DNA from: Enterococcus_D entomosocium
Lineage (GTDB): Bacteria > Bacillota > Bacilli > Lactobacillales > Enterococcaceae
Length of the DNA stretch: 64,000 nucleotides
Assembly (NCBI RefSeq): GCF_030441895.1
Contig: NZ_JARJAS010000009.1
Reading direction: 5' to 3' (one strand)
Each line of letters begins with the position of its first letter. Positions within the stretch are counted from its first letter, which is position 1. Under the pieces are notes generated by a model, which saw only the letters and a program-made list of their open reading frames with translations, was not told where the DNA came from and did no database searches. Shown piece by piece: positions 1 through 9,047 of the stretch. A program made the translations under genes and the position numbers.

Positions 1-764
1 CCATCAATGAATCCTATATCGAAGGGTTGGCAGCACTGGAAAATCAAGGGAGTCAAGGCAAGCAAATCAGCTACTATGCGGAGCTTTCCAAAGAGACCAA
101 TCATTTGCCAATCAATTACCCAGATAATCAAAAATTAAAATTGATCCAAGCCTTGAATCAAGGAAATATTGAGATTGCCAGTGAAACGATCCAGCGGTTG
201 ATCGAAGAAGGCGAGAGTAAACAGACTTCGCCTCGTGTCCAAAAAATGTATGGCTACTACTTGTTGAATACGATCGCGCAAGTCGGCGGTGAATTGGTGG
301 GGGCAGAAGTACTGCATACCGCTTCTGAAAGTGCTGATTTCAACAGCTTGAATCAATTGCAGTCTGCCTTGTTAACGATTGCCCAGCAGATTTGCACGAA
401 GGTGCAGAAACAGCCGCTGGATGACGAGTCGGAAATGAATGAGAAAATCTTCAGTTTTATCCAAGAAAATTACCATTCCTCACAGCTCTCCTTGGAATCG
501 GTGGCAGAGGAGGTTGGTGTTTCTGTCTCTTATGTCAGCCGTTTTGTAAAAAAAGAAAGCGGCAAAACCTTCTCCAAATATATTCAAGAACTAAGACTGA
601 AAAAAATCAAAGAGGAACTGATTGAAACAGATTTGCCAATCAAAGAAATTATTCGCAACAATGGGTATTATGATGTTTCCAATTATACGAGAAAGTTCCG
701 AAAAATAGTGGGTGTGACACCAGGGCAATACCGTGAAATGAACCAAAAAATGAGAAATTATTGA
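1..764 (+). CDS. AraC-family transcriptional regulator, C-terminal part (5' end outside window)
   Basis: The frame is open to the left edge, so only the last 250 or so residues are seen; the TTG at 27 is not a convincing start. The final 100 residues form a typical AraC/XylS DNA-binding domain with two helix-turn-helix units (LSLESVAEEVGVSVSYVSRF, then PIKEIIRNNGYYDVSNYTRKF) and the family ending VGVTPGQYREM. The preceding helical region resembles the linker found both in YesN-type response regulators and in membrane-anchored AraC regulators that sit beside LplB/YtcP-type sugar ABC operons. The missing N-terminus decides between these two. It is followed after 19 nt by a GH20 gene, so it is probably the local activator of the glycan locus. 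Family certain; target inferred. Confidence 0.85.
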   Translation, partial: INESYIEGLAALENQGSQGKQISYYAELSKETNHLPINYPDNQKLKLIQALNQGNIEIASETIQRLIEEGESKQTSPRVQKMYGYYLLNTIAQVGGELVGAEVLHTASESADFNSLNQLQSALLTIAQQICTKVQKQPLDDESEMNEKIFSFIQENYHSSQLSLESVAEEVGVSVSYVSRFVKKESGKTFSKYIQELRLKKIKEELIETDLPIKEIIRNNGYYDVSNYTRKFRKIVGVTPGQYREMNQKMRNY

Positions 765-783
765 AAGTATGGGGGAAAATGAG

Positions 784-2085
784 ATGAACAAACAAGTTGA
801 TTTGACAAAAGTTCAGCAACGAGCAGCCGTCTTTTTTGAGGAAATAGGTTGGCAGTCGGCGAAAGATCCGTTACCGAAAATAGTGATCGATCCGCAGCTG
901 GATGCTGATTTTCGATTTGAAAACCAAACAATCAGTGTGTCCTCGCCAGAACATGCCTTTTACGCGTTAACCAAATATGGCCGAGATCAGGCGACGGGTC
1001 AATTAGCACAGAAAAGCTATATAGCAGCGCTTAAAGAACGCTGTCTGATGATCGATATCGGGCGCAAATTTTATTCGCTTGCTGATTTGAAAGCAATCGT
1101 CCGCAGCATGGCTTGCTTCCAATTCACGCATCTGCAACTTCATTTTTCGGAAAACGAAGGCTTTCGGATTGAATCCCAGCAATTTCCAGAAATTGTTTCG
1201 GAAGAATGTTTGACCAAGCAAGAAATTCGTGAATTGATTGCGTATGCTCAAAACCATGAAATTGCCATTATCCCTGATTTTGATTCTCCTGGTCATTTGC
1301 GTCAAGTCCTAGCACAAAAACCTCAATGGCAATTGCCGACAGCAGCTGGCACTCGTGATGATCGAGCACTGAACATTTTGGATTCAGAAGCGGTAGCCTT
1401 TATTCAGGAAGTTTATCGAGAATATGCGCAACTGTTTGAAGACAGCACCTATTTTCACATCGGGGCCGATGAGTTTATTGATTTTGACCAGTTAGAAAAC
1501 TTTCCACAAATGATCGAAGCTGCCCGCGAGCGTTATGGGGAAAAAGCCAGCGGAATCGAAGTCTTTATTGATTATGTCAATGAGCTGGCGGCCTTTGTTG
1601 AAAGTCTCGGCTTTGTTGTGCGGGTCTGGAATGATGGTTTTTACCGCTTGAATCGCCAAGAGCAGACAACGTTGACGGAGAATTGTCAAATCTCCTATTG
1701 GACCCGTTGGAACCAGAATATGGCGTCGGCGGATGTCTTTTTTGAAAAGGGCTATACCATGATCAATCACAATGATAATTTTTTCTATTATGTCTTAGGA
1801 GAAGCGGCAGGGTATACCTACCCAACTTACGAAAAAATCAGCAATGAATTCCAGTTGACGACGTTTGCCAATGGACAACCAGTTGCACAGGAACAGCTTG
1901 CCCAAACACAGGCGATCGCTTTATCCGTCTGGGCGGATGTACCTGAGGCTCAGACTAGTCGTGAAGTGATCCAAGCGATTTTTTGGCTCCAAACGGCCAT
2001 TAGCCAAAAAGTTTATAATGAGCCAAATCGACCAAAAGAGACATTTCGAAAGCTTTATGATGGGTGGGAAGCGACATTTAGCTGA
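784..2085 (+). CDS. Glycoside hydrolase family 20 (beta-N-acetylhexosaminidase-like)
   Basis: A 433-residue cytoplasmic protein with no signal peptide. It carries the GH20 TIM-barrel signatures: FTHLQLHFSENEGFR near residue 115, IPDFDSPGHL near 165, and the catalytic pair in HIGADE (Asp229 stabilising the acetamido group, Glu230 acid/base). Family members remove terminal beta-linked GlcNAc or GalNAc, or release lacto-N-biose, by substrate-assisted catalysis. I chose ATG 784 over the in-frame ATG 769 because GGGGGA at 771-776 sits about 7 nt upstream of 784. It lies 19 nt behind the regulator gene and is probably co-transcribed with it. The exact substrate (GlcNAc or lacto-N-biose) cannot be told from sequence. 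Confidence 0.88.
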   Translation: MNKQVDLTKVQQRAAVFFEEIGWQSAKDPLPKIVIDPQLDADFRFENQTISVSSPEHAFYALTKYGRDQATGQLAQKSYIAALKERCLMIDIGRKFYSLADLKAIVRSMACFQFTHLQLHFSENEGFRIESQQFPEIVSEECLTKQEIRELIAYAQNHEIAIIPDFDSPGHLRQVLAQKPQWQLPTAAGTRDDRALNILDSEAVAFIQEVYREYAQLFEDSTYFHIGADEFIDFDQLENFPQMIEAARERYGEKASGIEVFIDYVNELAAFVESLGFVVRVWNDGFYRLNRQEQTTLTENCQISYWTRWNQNMASADVFFEKGYTMINHNDNFFYYVLGEAAGYTYPTYEKISNEFQLTTFANGQPVAQEQLAQTQAIALSVWADVPEAQTSREVIQAIFWLQTAISQKVYNEPNRPKETFRKLYDGWEATFS

Positions 2086-2235
2086 TTGTTAGAGGAATTG
2101 GGTGAAAGGGCACATCGCTGACAATCCCTGTTGTTTTCTTTATGATGAATAAGTTTAGCGACAAGTGAAACAAAAGCCAATAGTATTTTGATAAAATGAA
2201 CGTAACTCCGAGTGAGGGGAGAAATGGAGCAATAA

Positions 2236-2736
2236 GTGATCATAGACATTCAACCGTTGAAGAAAAAAGATATCCTTGAAATGGATCAAATGTTTTTAAA
2301 GCAAGGGTGGCCTTCTCGCCAGCAGCTCTTGATGGAGTATTTAAACGAGCAAGAAGCGGGGGAGAGATACATTTTGCTTGCCAAAATAAACAACAAAACT
2401 GCCGGGTATTTGACATTGGTCCCTCTAGCAAAGCACGGACCATTTAAAGGCTTGTACCCAGAAATTGTGGATTTTAATGTTTTTGAATCTTATCAAAAAC
2501 AAGGGGTAGGCAGTCAGCTTTTAAAAGCAGCCGAAGAAAAGGCACGAGAAATAGCTGCCGTGGTGACATTAGGGGTAGGTTTACACAATGGTTATGGATC
2601 GGCCCAGAGACTGTATGTAAAACAAGGCTATATTCCAGATGGATCTGGTGTTTGGTTCAATAATCAGAATTGTGCGATGAATGTGCCTTGTTGTAACAAT
2701 GACGATCTTGTTCTTTATTTGTCTAAGGAACTTTGA
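2236..2736 (+). CDS. GNAT-family N-acetyltransferase
   Basis: A 166-residue protein with the GNAT fold. The acetyl-CoA pyrophosphate-binding motif is visible as YQKQGVGSQLLKAAEEKA, followed by the family's beta5-alpha4 region GLHNGYGSAQRLYVKQGYIPDGSGV. The start is a GTG at 2236 with GGAG at 2226-2229, 6 nt away. It has its own ribosome binding site and a strong terminator downstream (2872-2908). The acceptor substrate is unknown. It lies inside the glycan locus but nothing ties it to sugar metabolism. Confidence 0.85.
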   Translation: MIIDIQPLKKKDILEMDQMFLKQGWPSRQQLLMEYLNEQEAGERYILLAKINNKTAGYLTLVPLAKHGPFKGLYPEIVDFNVFESYQKQGVGSQLLKAAEEKAREIAAVVTLGVGLHNGYGSAQRLYVKQGYIPDGSGVWFNNQNCAMNVPCCNNDDLVLYLSKEL

Positions 2737-2871
2737 CCCTCCCGTGGTAAGTACCTTTAAAAAAGGATTAATCCCGCAGCTTGTTTGCATGTTCTCATCA
2801 CCTGTTCAACAAGCTAGCTCGCTACTTTCGTATAAGCGAATTTAGGGAGTTTTTGAAAAAATAGCCATAAA

Positions 2872-2908
2872 AAATGACTAGAAACGATCAGTTTCTAGTC
2901 ATTTTTTT
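2872..2908. terminator. Intrinsic terminator, probably bidirectional
   Basis: A 14-bp perfect stem (aaatgactagaaac pairing with gtttctagtcattt, loop gatca) flanked by A-rich sequence on the left and a T-run on the right. It lies between the GNAT gene and the convergent fucosidase operon and can serve both. The rest of 2737-2974 shows no gene. Confidence 0.88.
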
Positions 2909-2974
2909 GTAAAGAAAGTAAGGACAATGTTTTTGTATCAATAAAATATTCATTTAGTACAGTGCAATAGGCGC

Positions 2975-4279
2975 TTATATTTCTTTTAAAGTGATTTCGA
3001 CCACTGGTACCAACACATCTGGGGGGCAGACGGGTAAGCTGAGAACAAGGTCCTCTTTGTTGATGATGGCTTCCGTTGACGTGAGAACTTCCTCGGGATC
3101 AAATCCTCGATAAAACAACTCGGAGCCATCATGTAAGAAACGGATATGCTTCACGCATCCTGCAAGTCCCGGAAGATGCAAGGATTTGTAGGGGTAGGAG
3201 AAGAGGTGCAAGTAAAGTTTATTCCCGTTTTGGGTGTAACGACTGTCAATAGGCGGTTGAAAAGTGCTGGCACCACAGCCGATAATCGCTTGCTGATGAT
3301 AATGCATCCATGAACCGATGGCTTCTAAATGGCCACGAGTTGGTAAGTTGATTTCTCCACGAGCATTCGGGCCGATATTTAAGAGAAAGTTCCCATCTTT
3401 TGCTACTGTGTCAATCAGCATTTTGGTCATCATTTCACTGGATTTCCAGTGCTGAGCATCACGATCATAGCCCCACGTTTCGTACATCGTTTGGCACGCT
3501 TCCCATATTAAAGGCAATCCATTCGCTTCTAATGGTTTGTCTGGTTGGAATTGCTCAGGGGTGGTAATCCCTCGGCCCAAATCCAAACGGTCATTCAGTA
3601 ACATCTCCGGCTGTAGACTTCGGCAAATTTCTTCGATCCGCTTACTATCCCAATCGGCGGCACCCTTGCCTTTTGACCAGCCCCAATCTCGATGGCTATA
3701 AGGAAAATCAAACCACATATAATCGATGGTTCCATAATTGGTCAATAGTTCGGTGACTTGACCAGCCAAAAAATCTTGATAACGGCGCATGTCCCGCTGG
3801 TCATTGGCTTGACGGGCTTGAATAGTCTCTCGTTGCGGATGCAGGCCGTCGAGCGTGAAATCTGGATGATACCAATCGATCAGCGAATGATACAGTCCGA
3901 CCTTAATGCCTACCTTGCGAAATGCCGGCAGCAGTTCTGCTAAGAGGTCTCGCTTGAATGGGGTGTTGGTTACTTTGTAGTCGCTGAGCGCGGTGTCCCA
4001 AAGGGCAAAGCCTTCATGATGTTTCGTCGTGAAGACCATGTATTGAAAACCGGCCTTCTTTGCGGTTTGAGCCCATTCCTCCGCGTTGAAAAGATCAGGA
4101 TCAAACTGAGAAAAATAGTTCTCGCGATAGGTGGTGGGTTCAATTTTTTCTGTCGTCATAAACCATTCGTGTCGAGCGCCAATACTGAATAGGCCGAAAT
4201 GGATGAATAAGCCAAACCGATCATGGAGGAACCAGTTTGGATCAGGGTAGTTGGCAGGCCAATTCTTATACGTTCTCAT
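2975..4279 (-). CDS. GH29 alpha-L-fucosidase
   Basis: A 434-residue protein with the GH29 hallmarks: WFLHDRFGLFIHFGLFSIGARHEW-type N-terminus, the TTKHHEGFALWD motif near residue 85, and IDYMWFDFPYS whose Asp191 is the expected catalytic nucleophile. A C-terminal beta-domain follows. No signal peptide, so it acts in the cytoplasm on imported oligosaccharide. It is the last gene of a leftward operon. AGGAGTG lies about 7 nt upstream of the ATG. It differs strongly from the second fucosidase at 7634, so the two probably take different fucosyl linkages (inference). Confidence 0.92.
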   Translation of the reverse strand: MRTYKNWPANYPDPNWFLHDRFGLFIHFGLFSIGARHEWFMTTEKIEPTTYRENYFSQFDPDLFNAEEWAQTAKKAGFQYMVFTTKHHEGFALWDTALSDYKVTNTPFKRDLLAELLPAFRKVGIKVGLYHSLIDWYHPDFTLDGLHPQRETIQARQANDQRDMRRYQDFLAGQVTELLTNYGTIDYMWFDFPYSHRDWGWSKGKGAADWDSKRIEEICRSLQPEMLLNDRLDLGRGITTPEQFQPDKPLEANGLPLIWEACQTMYETWGYDRDAQHWKSSEMMTKMLIDTVAKDGNFLLNIGPNARGEINLPTRGHLEAIGSWMHYHQQAIIGCGASTFQPPIDSRYTQNGNKLYLHLFSYPYKSLHLPGLAGCVKHIRFLHDGSELFYRGFDPEEVLTSTEAIINKEDLVLSLPVCPPDVLVPVVEITLKEI

Positions 4280-4304
4280 TAAAAATCACTCCTTTTTCAC
4301 TCAC

Positions 4305-4802
4305 TTAAAGAAATTCTGTATTCGTCATGACTGTTTCTTGAATTTTCCAGCCATCTGCTTCCTTAACGAAAGTATGGTAAGCCTCTGTGATGTGATCACG
4401 GTAGGAAGAATCTTTTGGGCTGATCGTTTTCTGCTGCGCCGCGACCAGCATGGATCCTGTCTCTTGTTTAACGACTTCAAAAGAAAGCAGCGTGTGCTGC
4501 AGCTGTTCTTCTGCAAAAAAATCAGCCAATTCTTGGCTCGTCTCTGCTCGCGCCGCTGCCACGAGCGTGGCGGCATAAGCTGTCGCATCTTGGTCAGAGG
4601 CTGCTTGTAAATTTTCTTTCAGCACTGCCAAACAAGCCTCCGCCGCTGCTTGATTTGTAATATTACCTGTCATCTCCAGTTTTTCTGAAGGTTGGGCATG
4701 AACTGGAGCAGAAGAATCGGTTGTTAGAAAATAGAGAAAGAATAGGCTAACAATAGCTAGCAGACTCACGATGACGGTTCGGCGCAGCAAGGATGTTTTC
4801 AT
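4305..4802 (-). CDS. Secreted or membrane-anchored protein of unknown function
   Basis: A 165-residue protein with a positively charged start (KTSLLRR) and one hydrophobic segment at about residues 9-27, followed by a helical Ala-rich region (about 55-95) and a mixed beta-strand end (SYRDHITEAYHTFVKEADGWKIQETV). The C-terminal part looks like an NTF2/SnoaL-type or similar small alpha+beta domain, but I do not recognise the family with certainty. AAGGAGTGAGAAC precedes the ATG. It lies 18 nt after the GH20 gene and 25 nt before the GH29 gene in the same operon, so it is co-transcribed with cytoplasmic hydrolases although it is itself exported. Function unknown. Confidence 0.75.
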   Translation of the reverse strand: MKTSLLRRTVIVSLLAIVSLFFLYFLTTDSSAPVHAQPSEKLEMTGNITNQAAAEACLAVLKENLQAASDQDATAYAATLVAAARAETSQELADFFAEEQLQHTLLSFEVVKQETGSMLVAAQQKTISPKDSSYRDHITEAYHTFVKEADGWKIQETVMTNTEFL

Positions 4803-4820
4803 AAGTTCTCACTCCTTCTT

Positions 4821-6692
4821 TTAAACATTAGAAATTTTCCCCGCACTATAGATTCCATGAAATAAATTGCGACCCACAGAAGTGCTGCCGCTGAAAGGGG
4901 TTACCATTGGTAAGGACGGTTGAGTCAATTCTTCCAAAGTATCGAGCTCCCCGTCCAAGAAGGCAGTAAGCCGCCAGAGTGTCGTGTCGCAGCGCATCAG
5001 CAAGGCGCCGTAGCGCAGATCGATACTCTCAAAACCAAAAGGTCGATTCCAGTCAAACCAGACTTTACGATGGGCTTCATAAAGGGATTGCAAGGCGGAT
5101 TTATAGACACTGAGCTCATCGACTGCTTGGCGCAATTCCGTGAAGTCCTTGCTTTTATAGGCACTGGTGATTTGGTCGGTAATACAAGCTTTTTGTGCCA
5201 AAACATCAGCCAGCTGCTGATAAAAGGCAAACATCGTTTGTGTGTCCCGTGTTGATTTCACAGCTGCCAACTCTTGAGCCAATGTTTGATAGTGGGATGC
5301 TAAAGAAAGATCGGTTAAGTTTTCCTGATACAAACCATACAGCAAGTCTTGGTAGAGCAGTAGCTTGCTGGGGTTTTCTCCGTGAGGATTGTTTTCTGGT
5401 ACACCTGCAGTTTGATCAAAACGATCAAGCAGCAAGAAATCGCTACTAACTGACTCGTGAAAGAGCTGGAATTTTTCATTTAATTTCTCTAACGAAAGGT
5501 CGTTTCCAAACTGCGCTTCACTGAAATATTGCAAACCTAATAGCGCAGCAATCAGCGGTGTTTCGGCTCCGTCGTCGCCCCAAAGTGTGGCATAAACTTC
5601 CTGAACATCGTTTTCTTTGGCGGCTTGCAAGGCATGACGCATGGTGGCGAAACTCTTGCCATAGTTCGGCGCCAAACCGTTCCAAGTCCAGATACCTCCA
5701 GCAAAGGCGATCGGCTGTTTTAATTCCCGATGTTTCGCAAACATTCGCTGATAAGAGGCATGATCATGGTGGTAATAATCCCAGTAAACCATTTTGACAG
5801 CAGGAAGGTCAGCAAACAATTCTGTGGGAAAACACACGTCTGGATCGTAATAATCACCAGTAGGTGCACCGATCCTAAAAAACATATCGCTCCACATCAT
5901 CGGCTTAAAACCCACTTTTTGACAAAGCGCAGCTACCCGCTGCAGATGTTCGGCCATAATCGAGAAACGGTCTTTTAAACCGTGCAATACCAAATATCTT
6001 CCTTTCCCCAATTGGTGTGCTTCATCCATGCCAATGTGTAGCTGATCCGTCGAAAAACACGAACGGATCGAACAGATCGCTGCTTCCAAAAAGGTATATG
6101 TTTCTTCTTCTCCCACCAGTAAAATATCTTCCGTGTCCCGAATGTTTTTAGCAAATCCCCATTTTAAGGGATTCGTTAAGTGTGCCAATGTTTGAATCGC
6201 CGGAATCAAAGTTACACCTATAGCTTGCGCGTAGCTATCAAGCTTCTTTAACTCACCTTGTGTATAACGGCCTCGTAAATGACCAAAATAAGGATACTCT
6301 GGAATTTCATAAGTGTCTTCCATATAAAGCGTGAGACGATTAAGCCCCATCTTGCTTGTCAATAGAATAAAGCGTTGCAGTTTTTCAACGGTCATTACTG
6401 CATTGCGGGACAGATCGATCATTGGTCCAATTGCTTCAAAATGCGGCTGTTCTTCTAAGACATAGACTGGGCGGTCTTCATGCACCCATAAAGTTAATGC
6501 CCGAAATAAATGGGCCTTTTCTTGATAGTAAATGATTGTTGCTAGCGGACCGTGGCAAATTTTCAGAGAACCGGGCCGTTGAATCAGCTGTAATGGATGC
6601 CCTTGCGGTGATTCTCGCAACGCTAGTTCCGGTAGTATGTTACTAAAAAAATCATCAAGATTTTCATTACTTTGGATAAAAATGTCTTTCAT
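4821..6692 (-). CDS. GH20 beta-N-acetylhexosaminidase (GH20C-like)
   Basis: A 623-residue cytoplasmic GH20 enzyme. The N-terminal 80 residues form a small alpha/beta domain. The barrel begins with the LSRNAVMTVEKLQRF motif, contains LTLYMEDTYEIPEYP, IPAIQTLAHL, and the catalytic pair in LHIGMDEAHQLG (Asp223/Glu224). The layout resembles the streptococcal GH20C exo-hexosaminidase, which cleaves terminal GlcNAc or GalNAc from host glycans after import. A helical C-terminal region of about 200 residues follows. No signal peptide. It is the second gene of the leftward operon, 15 nt after the YesL-like gene. It is only distantly related to the GH20 at 784, which suggests division of labour on different GlcNAc linkages. 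Confidence 0.9.
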   Translation of the reverse strand: MKDIFIQSNENLDDFFSNILPELALRESPQGHPLQLIQRPGSLKICHGPLATIIYYQEKAHLFRALTLWVHEDRPVYVLEEQPHFEAIGPMIDLSRNAVMTVEKLQRFILLTSKMGLNRLTLYMEDTYEIPEYPYFGHLRGRYTQGELKKLDSYAQAIGVTLIPAIQTLAHLTNPLKWGFAKNIRDTEDILLVGEEETYTFLEAAICSIRSCFSTDQLHIGMDEAHQLGKGRYLVLHGLKDRFSIMAEHLQRVAALCQKVGFKPMMWSDMFFRIGAPTGDYYDPDVCFPTELFADLPAVKMVYWDYYHHDHASYQRMFAKHRELKQPIAFAGGIWTWNGLAPNYGKSFATMRHALQAAKENDVQEVYATLWGDDGAETPLIAALLGLQYFSEAQFGNDLSLEKLNEKFQLFHESVSSDFLLLDRFDQTAGVPENNPHGENPSKLLLYQDLLYGLYQENLTDLSLASHYQTLAQELAAVKSTRDTQTMFAFYQQLADVLAQKACITDQITSAYKSKDFTELRQAVDELSVYKSALQSLYEAHRKVWFDWNRPFGFESIDLRYGALLMRCDTTLWRLTAFLDGELDTLEELTQPSLPMVTPFSGSTSVGRNLFHGIYSAGKISNV

Positions 6693-6707
6693 TACGAACG
6701 TCCCTTC

Positions 6708-7337
6708 TTAAGTTTCTTTTATCAGCAATGATTCTGAACGTTGGATCGCTTGAAAAGAGAACCAACTATTTGGAAAAAGGAAAAAAGGAACAAAGCCGAT
6801 GACTAATAAAATCGGTAAAAAAGTCAAAATGATTGTAGTTACTAAGATTCCCAAAATCATCGCAATCGTTTGGGGAATACTGATAACCATCAGTATTACT
6901 GCTTGCTTAAAATAGTGAAGAAGGGGCAAGTCATAACGCAAATACACTGGCAGCAGATACAAGCTGATCAAAAGGGCACTGATAAACAACAGCAGCAAAA
7001 AAAAGTGAATCAAGCTATTTTGGATAAAGGTACTAGAGATGCGCAATTCTAGCCATAAGAAAAGCAGCAAACCCGCTTGCATGGCTCCTAATTGATTGGC
7101 GCGACGGAAATTTTTTTTCACGACAGTTCTGAACCAAGGCTTCAAAGCCGCTGGGCGTTCCTTTTTTTGGAAACTGTTGAAAAAAGCTTGGATAATCGTA
7201 GCGGTGGCAGGGAAAATGCCTAAAAATATCCCATATCGAAATACCCAATAAAACCAAAGAAACTGCAATTTTAGGCAATGGAGGAGCCATTCACCGACTT
7301 GATAGGAAACATGATAAAGACCATTGGATTGTTTCAT
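6708..7337 (-). CDS. YesL/DUF624-family membrane protein
   Basis: A 209-residue integral membrane protein with about five hydrophobic segments and the DUF624 N-terminal pattern (GLYHVSYQVGEWLLHCLKLQFLWFYW, then GIFPATATI). Members of this family are commonly found beside LplB/YtcP-type sugar ABC transporters and YesMN-like regulators in Firmicutes, which fits the neighbours here. The molecular role is not established. It is the first gene of the leftward operon, and GTGAGGAT precedes its ATG. Confidence 0.8.
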   Translation of the reverse strand: MKQSNGLYHVSYQVGEWLLHCLKLQFLWFYWVFRYGIFLGIFPATATIIQAFFNSFQKKERPAALKPWFRTVVKKNFRRANQLGAMQAGLLLFLWLELRISSTFIQNSLIHFFLLLLFISALLISLYLLPVYLRYDLPLLHYFKQAVILMVISIPQTIAMILGILVTTIILTFLPILLVIGFVPFFLFPNSWFSFQAIQRSESLLIKET

Positions 7338-7633
7338 AAAATCCTCACTTTCTTACGGATTACCATTTTGTATCCGCTTTAATTGTTGTCCTTATCGTAC
7401 CATTGATCCATGGATAATGGGCATGGATGAAAAAATCACACATCCCATACAGGAAAAACACAGCAAATATATTTGATCCGCTTTATTTCTCCTAACGTTT
7501 TTATGGAAGGAAGCTTTCTTCATTACAAATTTTACAAACGCTCTTGCTTGGTTTAACACAGTGAAAAAAGTTACATATTGTTAGATGGACTTTTTTTCGC
7601 TTACATTTAGAACAAAGAAAGGAGTGCAAATGC
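7338..7633. promoter_or_regulatory. Divergent control region of the glycan locus
   Basis: This 296-bp gap holds the promoters of both operons. ATCCGCTTTA occurs twice, at 7372-7381 and 7476-7485. The left copy sits in a cre-like 14-mer (7369-7382) that differs from the CcpA consensus TGWNANCGNTNWCA at two positions. These are candidate sites for CcpA or for the AraC-type regulator. Apart from the promoter listed separately I could not assign a convincing leftward core promoter. Confidence 0.45.
7548..7577 (+). promoter_or_regulatory. Predicted sigma-A promoter of the fucosidase/ABC operon
   Basis: TTGGTT at 7548-7553 and TACATA at 7572-7577 with an 18-bp spacer, about 57 bp ahead of the GH29 start codon. 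Confidence 0.45.
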
Positions 7634-8992
7634 ATGACAAAAATTCGCGGTGATATTGAAGAAGCCAAGGAGAGAGAGCAAGCAGCGTGGGTCCCAGAAA
7701 CAGAAATGCTCAAGCAGCGTCTGGAATGGTTTCAAGACTTGAAATTCGGAGTGATCTTCCATTATGGGCTGTATGCCGAAGCGGGGATCGTTGAATCATG
7801 GCAATTATCTGAAAAAGATGAATGGGCTAGAGAAAACCAGCCCTATCGAGAAACTATCGAAGCACTGCGTTTGGATTATTGGCAGTTGATTAATCAATTT
7901 GAGCCGAAGAAGCTGGATACCCGTAAATGGGCCAAGATCTGTAAGAAGGCGGGATTTAAGTACTGTTTATTCACAACAAAGCATCATGATGGGTTTTCGA
8001 TGTTCAACACAATGGAGTCAGAGTTTAAAATCGGCGGGAAATTAAGTCCCTTTAAACGCGACATTTTACAAGAAGTGTTTACGGCGTTTCAAGAAGCAGG
8101 GATTGCAACAGGAGCCTACTATTCTAAAGCTGACTGGTATTCTCCTTTTTACTGGTTGGATGATGATACCGTCAAAGGCCGTCATGCCAGCTATGACACC
8201 CACCTTCACCCAGAAATCTGGGCGCGCTATGTGTCATTTGTGCATCGTCAGATTGTAGAGATTACTTCCAATTACGGAAAAGTCGATTTTCTTTGGCTAG
8301 ATGCCGGTTGGTGCGGGCAAGGAAAAGAAGACCTACAAATGGATCGTTTAGCTGAGATTGCACGTGAGAAACAGCCGGAATTGATCATCGTTGATCGAAT
8401 GATGGGTGGCCGTCATGAAAACTATGTGACACCAGAACGCAAAATTCCTGCATTAGCAGAAATTCCTAAAAAAGTTTGGGAAAGCAATATCCCGATTGGG
8501 AATGATTGGGGATATGTGCCAAATGATACCTTCAAGAGCAGCCAAGAACTGCTGGAAACCTTGATTGAGGTAGTCAGCAAAGGGGGAAATTTGATTTTAG
8601 GTGTCGGCCCAACACCTGATGGCGAATTTACATTCGAAGAGACCCAACGCTTAGAAGAAATCGGCAATTGGTTGGCGCTATATGGTGAAGGCATCTATGA
8701 AACGCGGGCGAACCCAATAGCTTGGCCAAATGAATGGCATTTGACCTATCAAAAAGAGGGCAAGGCTCATTTTGCATTTCGCAGTATCGCTGCAGGCGCT
8801 TTCGAACAGATTCCTTTAACAGAGATTGGCGCAACTGAAGAAGACGAGCTAATTGATCTAGCCACTAAAAAAGCGTTACCAGTCTATAAAAACGCTACCG
8901 AACCGTACCTCTTATGGTCGGATATCAGTCAGCCGAACGTTGGGGCAGTTGGGATTCGCGTTTCGACACATAGGGAAAAAAATACACATTGA
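7634..8992 (+). CDS. GH29 alpha-L-fucosidase (second copy)
   Basis: A 452-residue GH29 enzyme: LKFGVIFHYGLYAEAGIVESW near residue 40, FTTKHHDGFSMF near 115, and VDFLWLDAGW with Asp223 as expected nucleophile. The C-terminal part is a beta-sandwich-like region. No signal peptide. AAAGGAG at 7618-7624 lies 9 nt before the ATG. It is the first gene of the rightward operon and sits directly upstream of the ABC importer, so fucose removal is probably an early step after uptake. It diverges widely from the GH29 at 2975, which points to a different linkage preference; the sequence alone does not say which. Confidence 0.92.
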   Translation: MTKIRGDIEEAKEREQAAWVPETEMLKQRLEWFQDLKFGVIFHYGLYAEAGIVESWQLSEKDEWARENQPYRETIEALRLDYWQLINQFEPKKLDTRKWAKICKKAGFKYCLFTTKHHDGFSMFNTMESEFKIGGKLSPFKRDILQEVFTAFQEAGIATGAYYSKADWYSPFYWLDDDTVKGRHASYDTHLHPEIWARYVSFVHRQIVEITSNYGKVDFLWLDAGWCGQGKEDLQMDRLAEIAREKQPELIIVDRMMGGRHENYVTPERKIPALAEIPKKVWESNIPIGNDWGYVPNDTFKSSQELLETLIEVVSKGGNLILGVGPTPDGEFTFEETQRLEEIGNWLALYGEGIYETRANPIAWPNEWHLTYQKEGKAHFAFRSIAAGAFEQIPLTEIGATEEDELIDLATKKALPVYKNATEPYLLWSDISQPNVGAVGIRVSTHREKNTH

Positions 8993-9047
8993 TTTGAAAG
9001 CGAATACAATTCATGATAAGGCTAACACCAAGCAAGGAGGAGGAAGA

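Noticed and set aside
4920..5978. Several plus-strand frames opposite the GH20 gene
   Set aside because: Shadow frames of a well-supported coding sequence.
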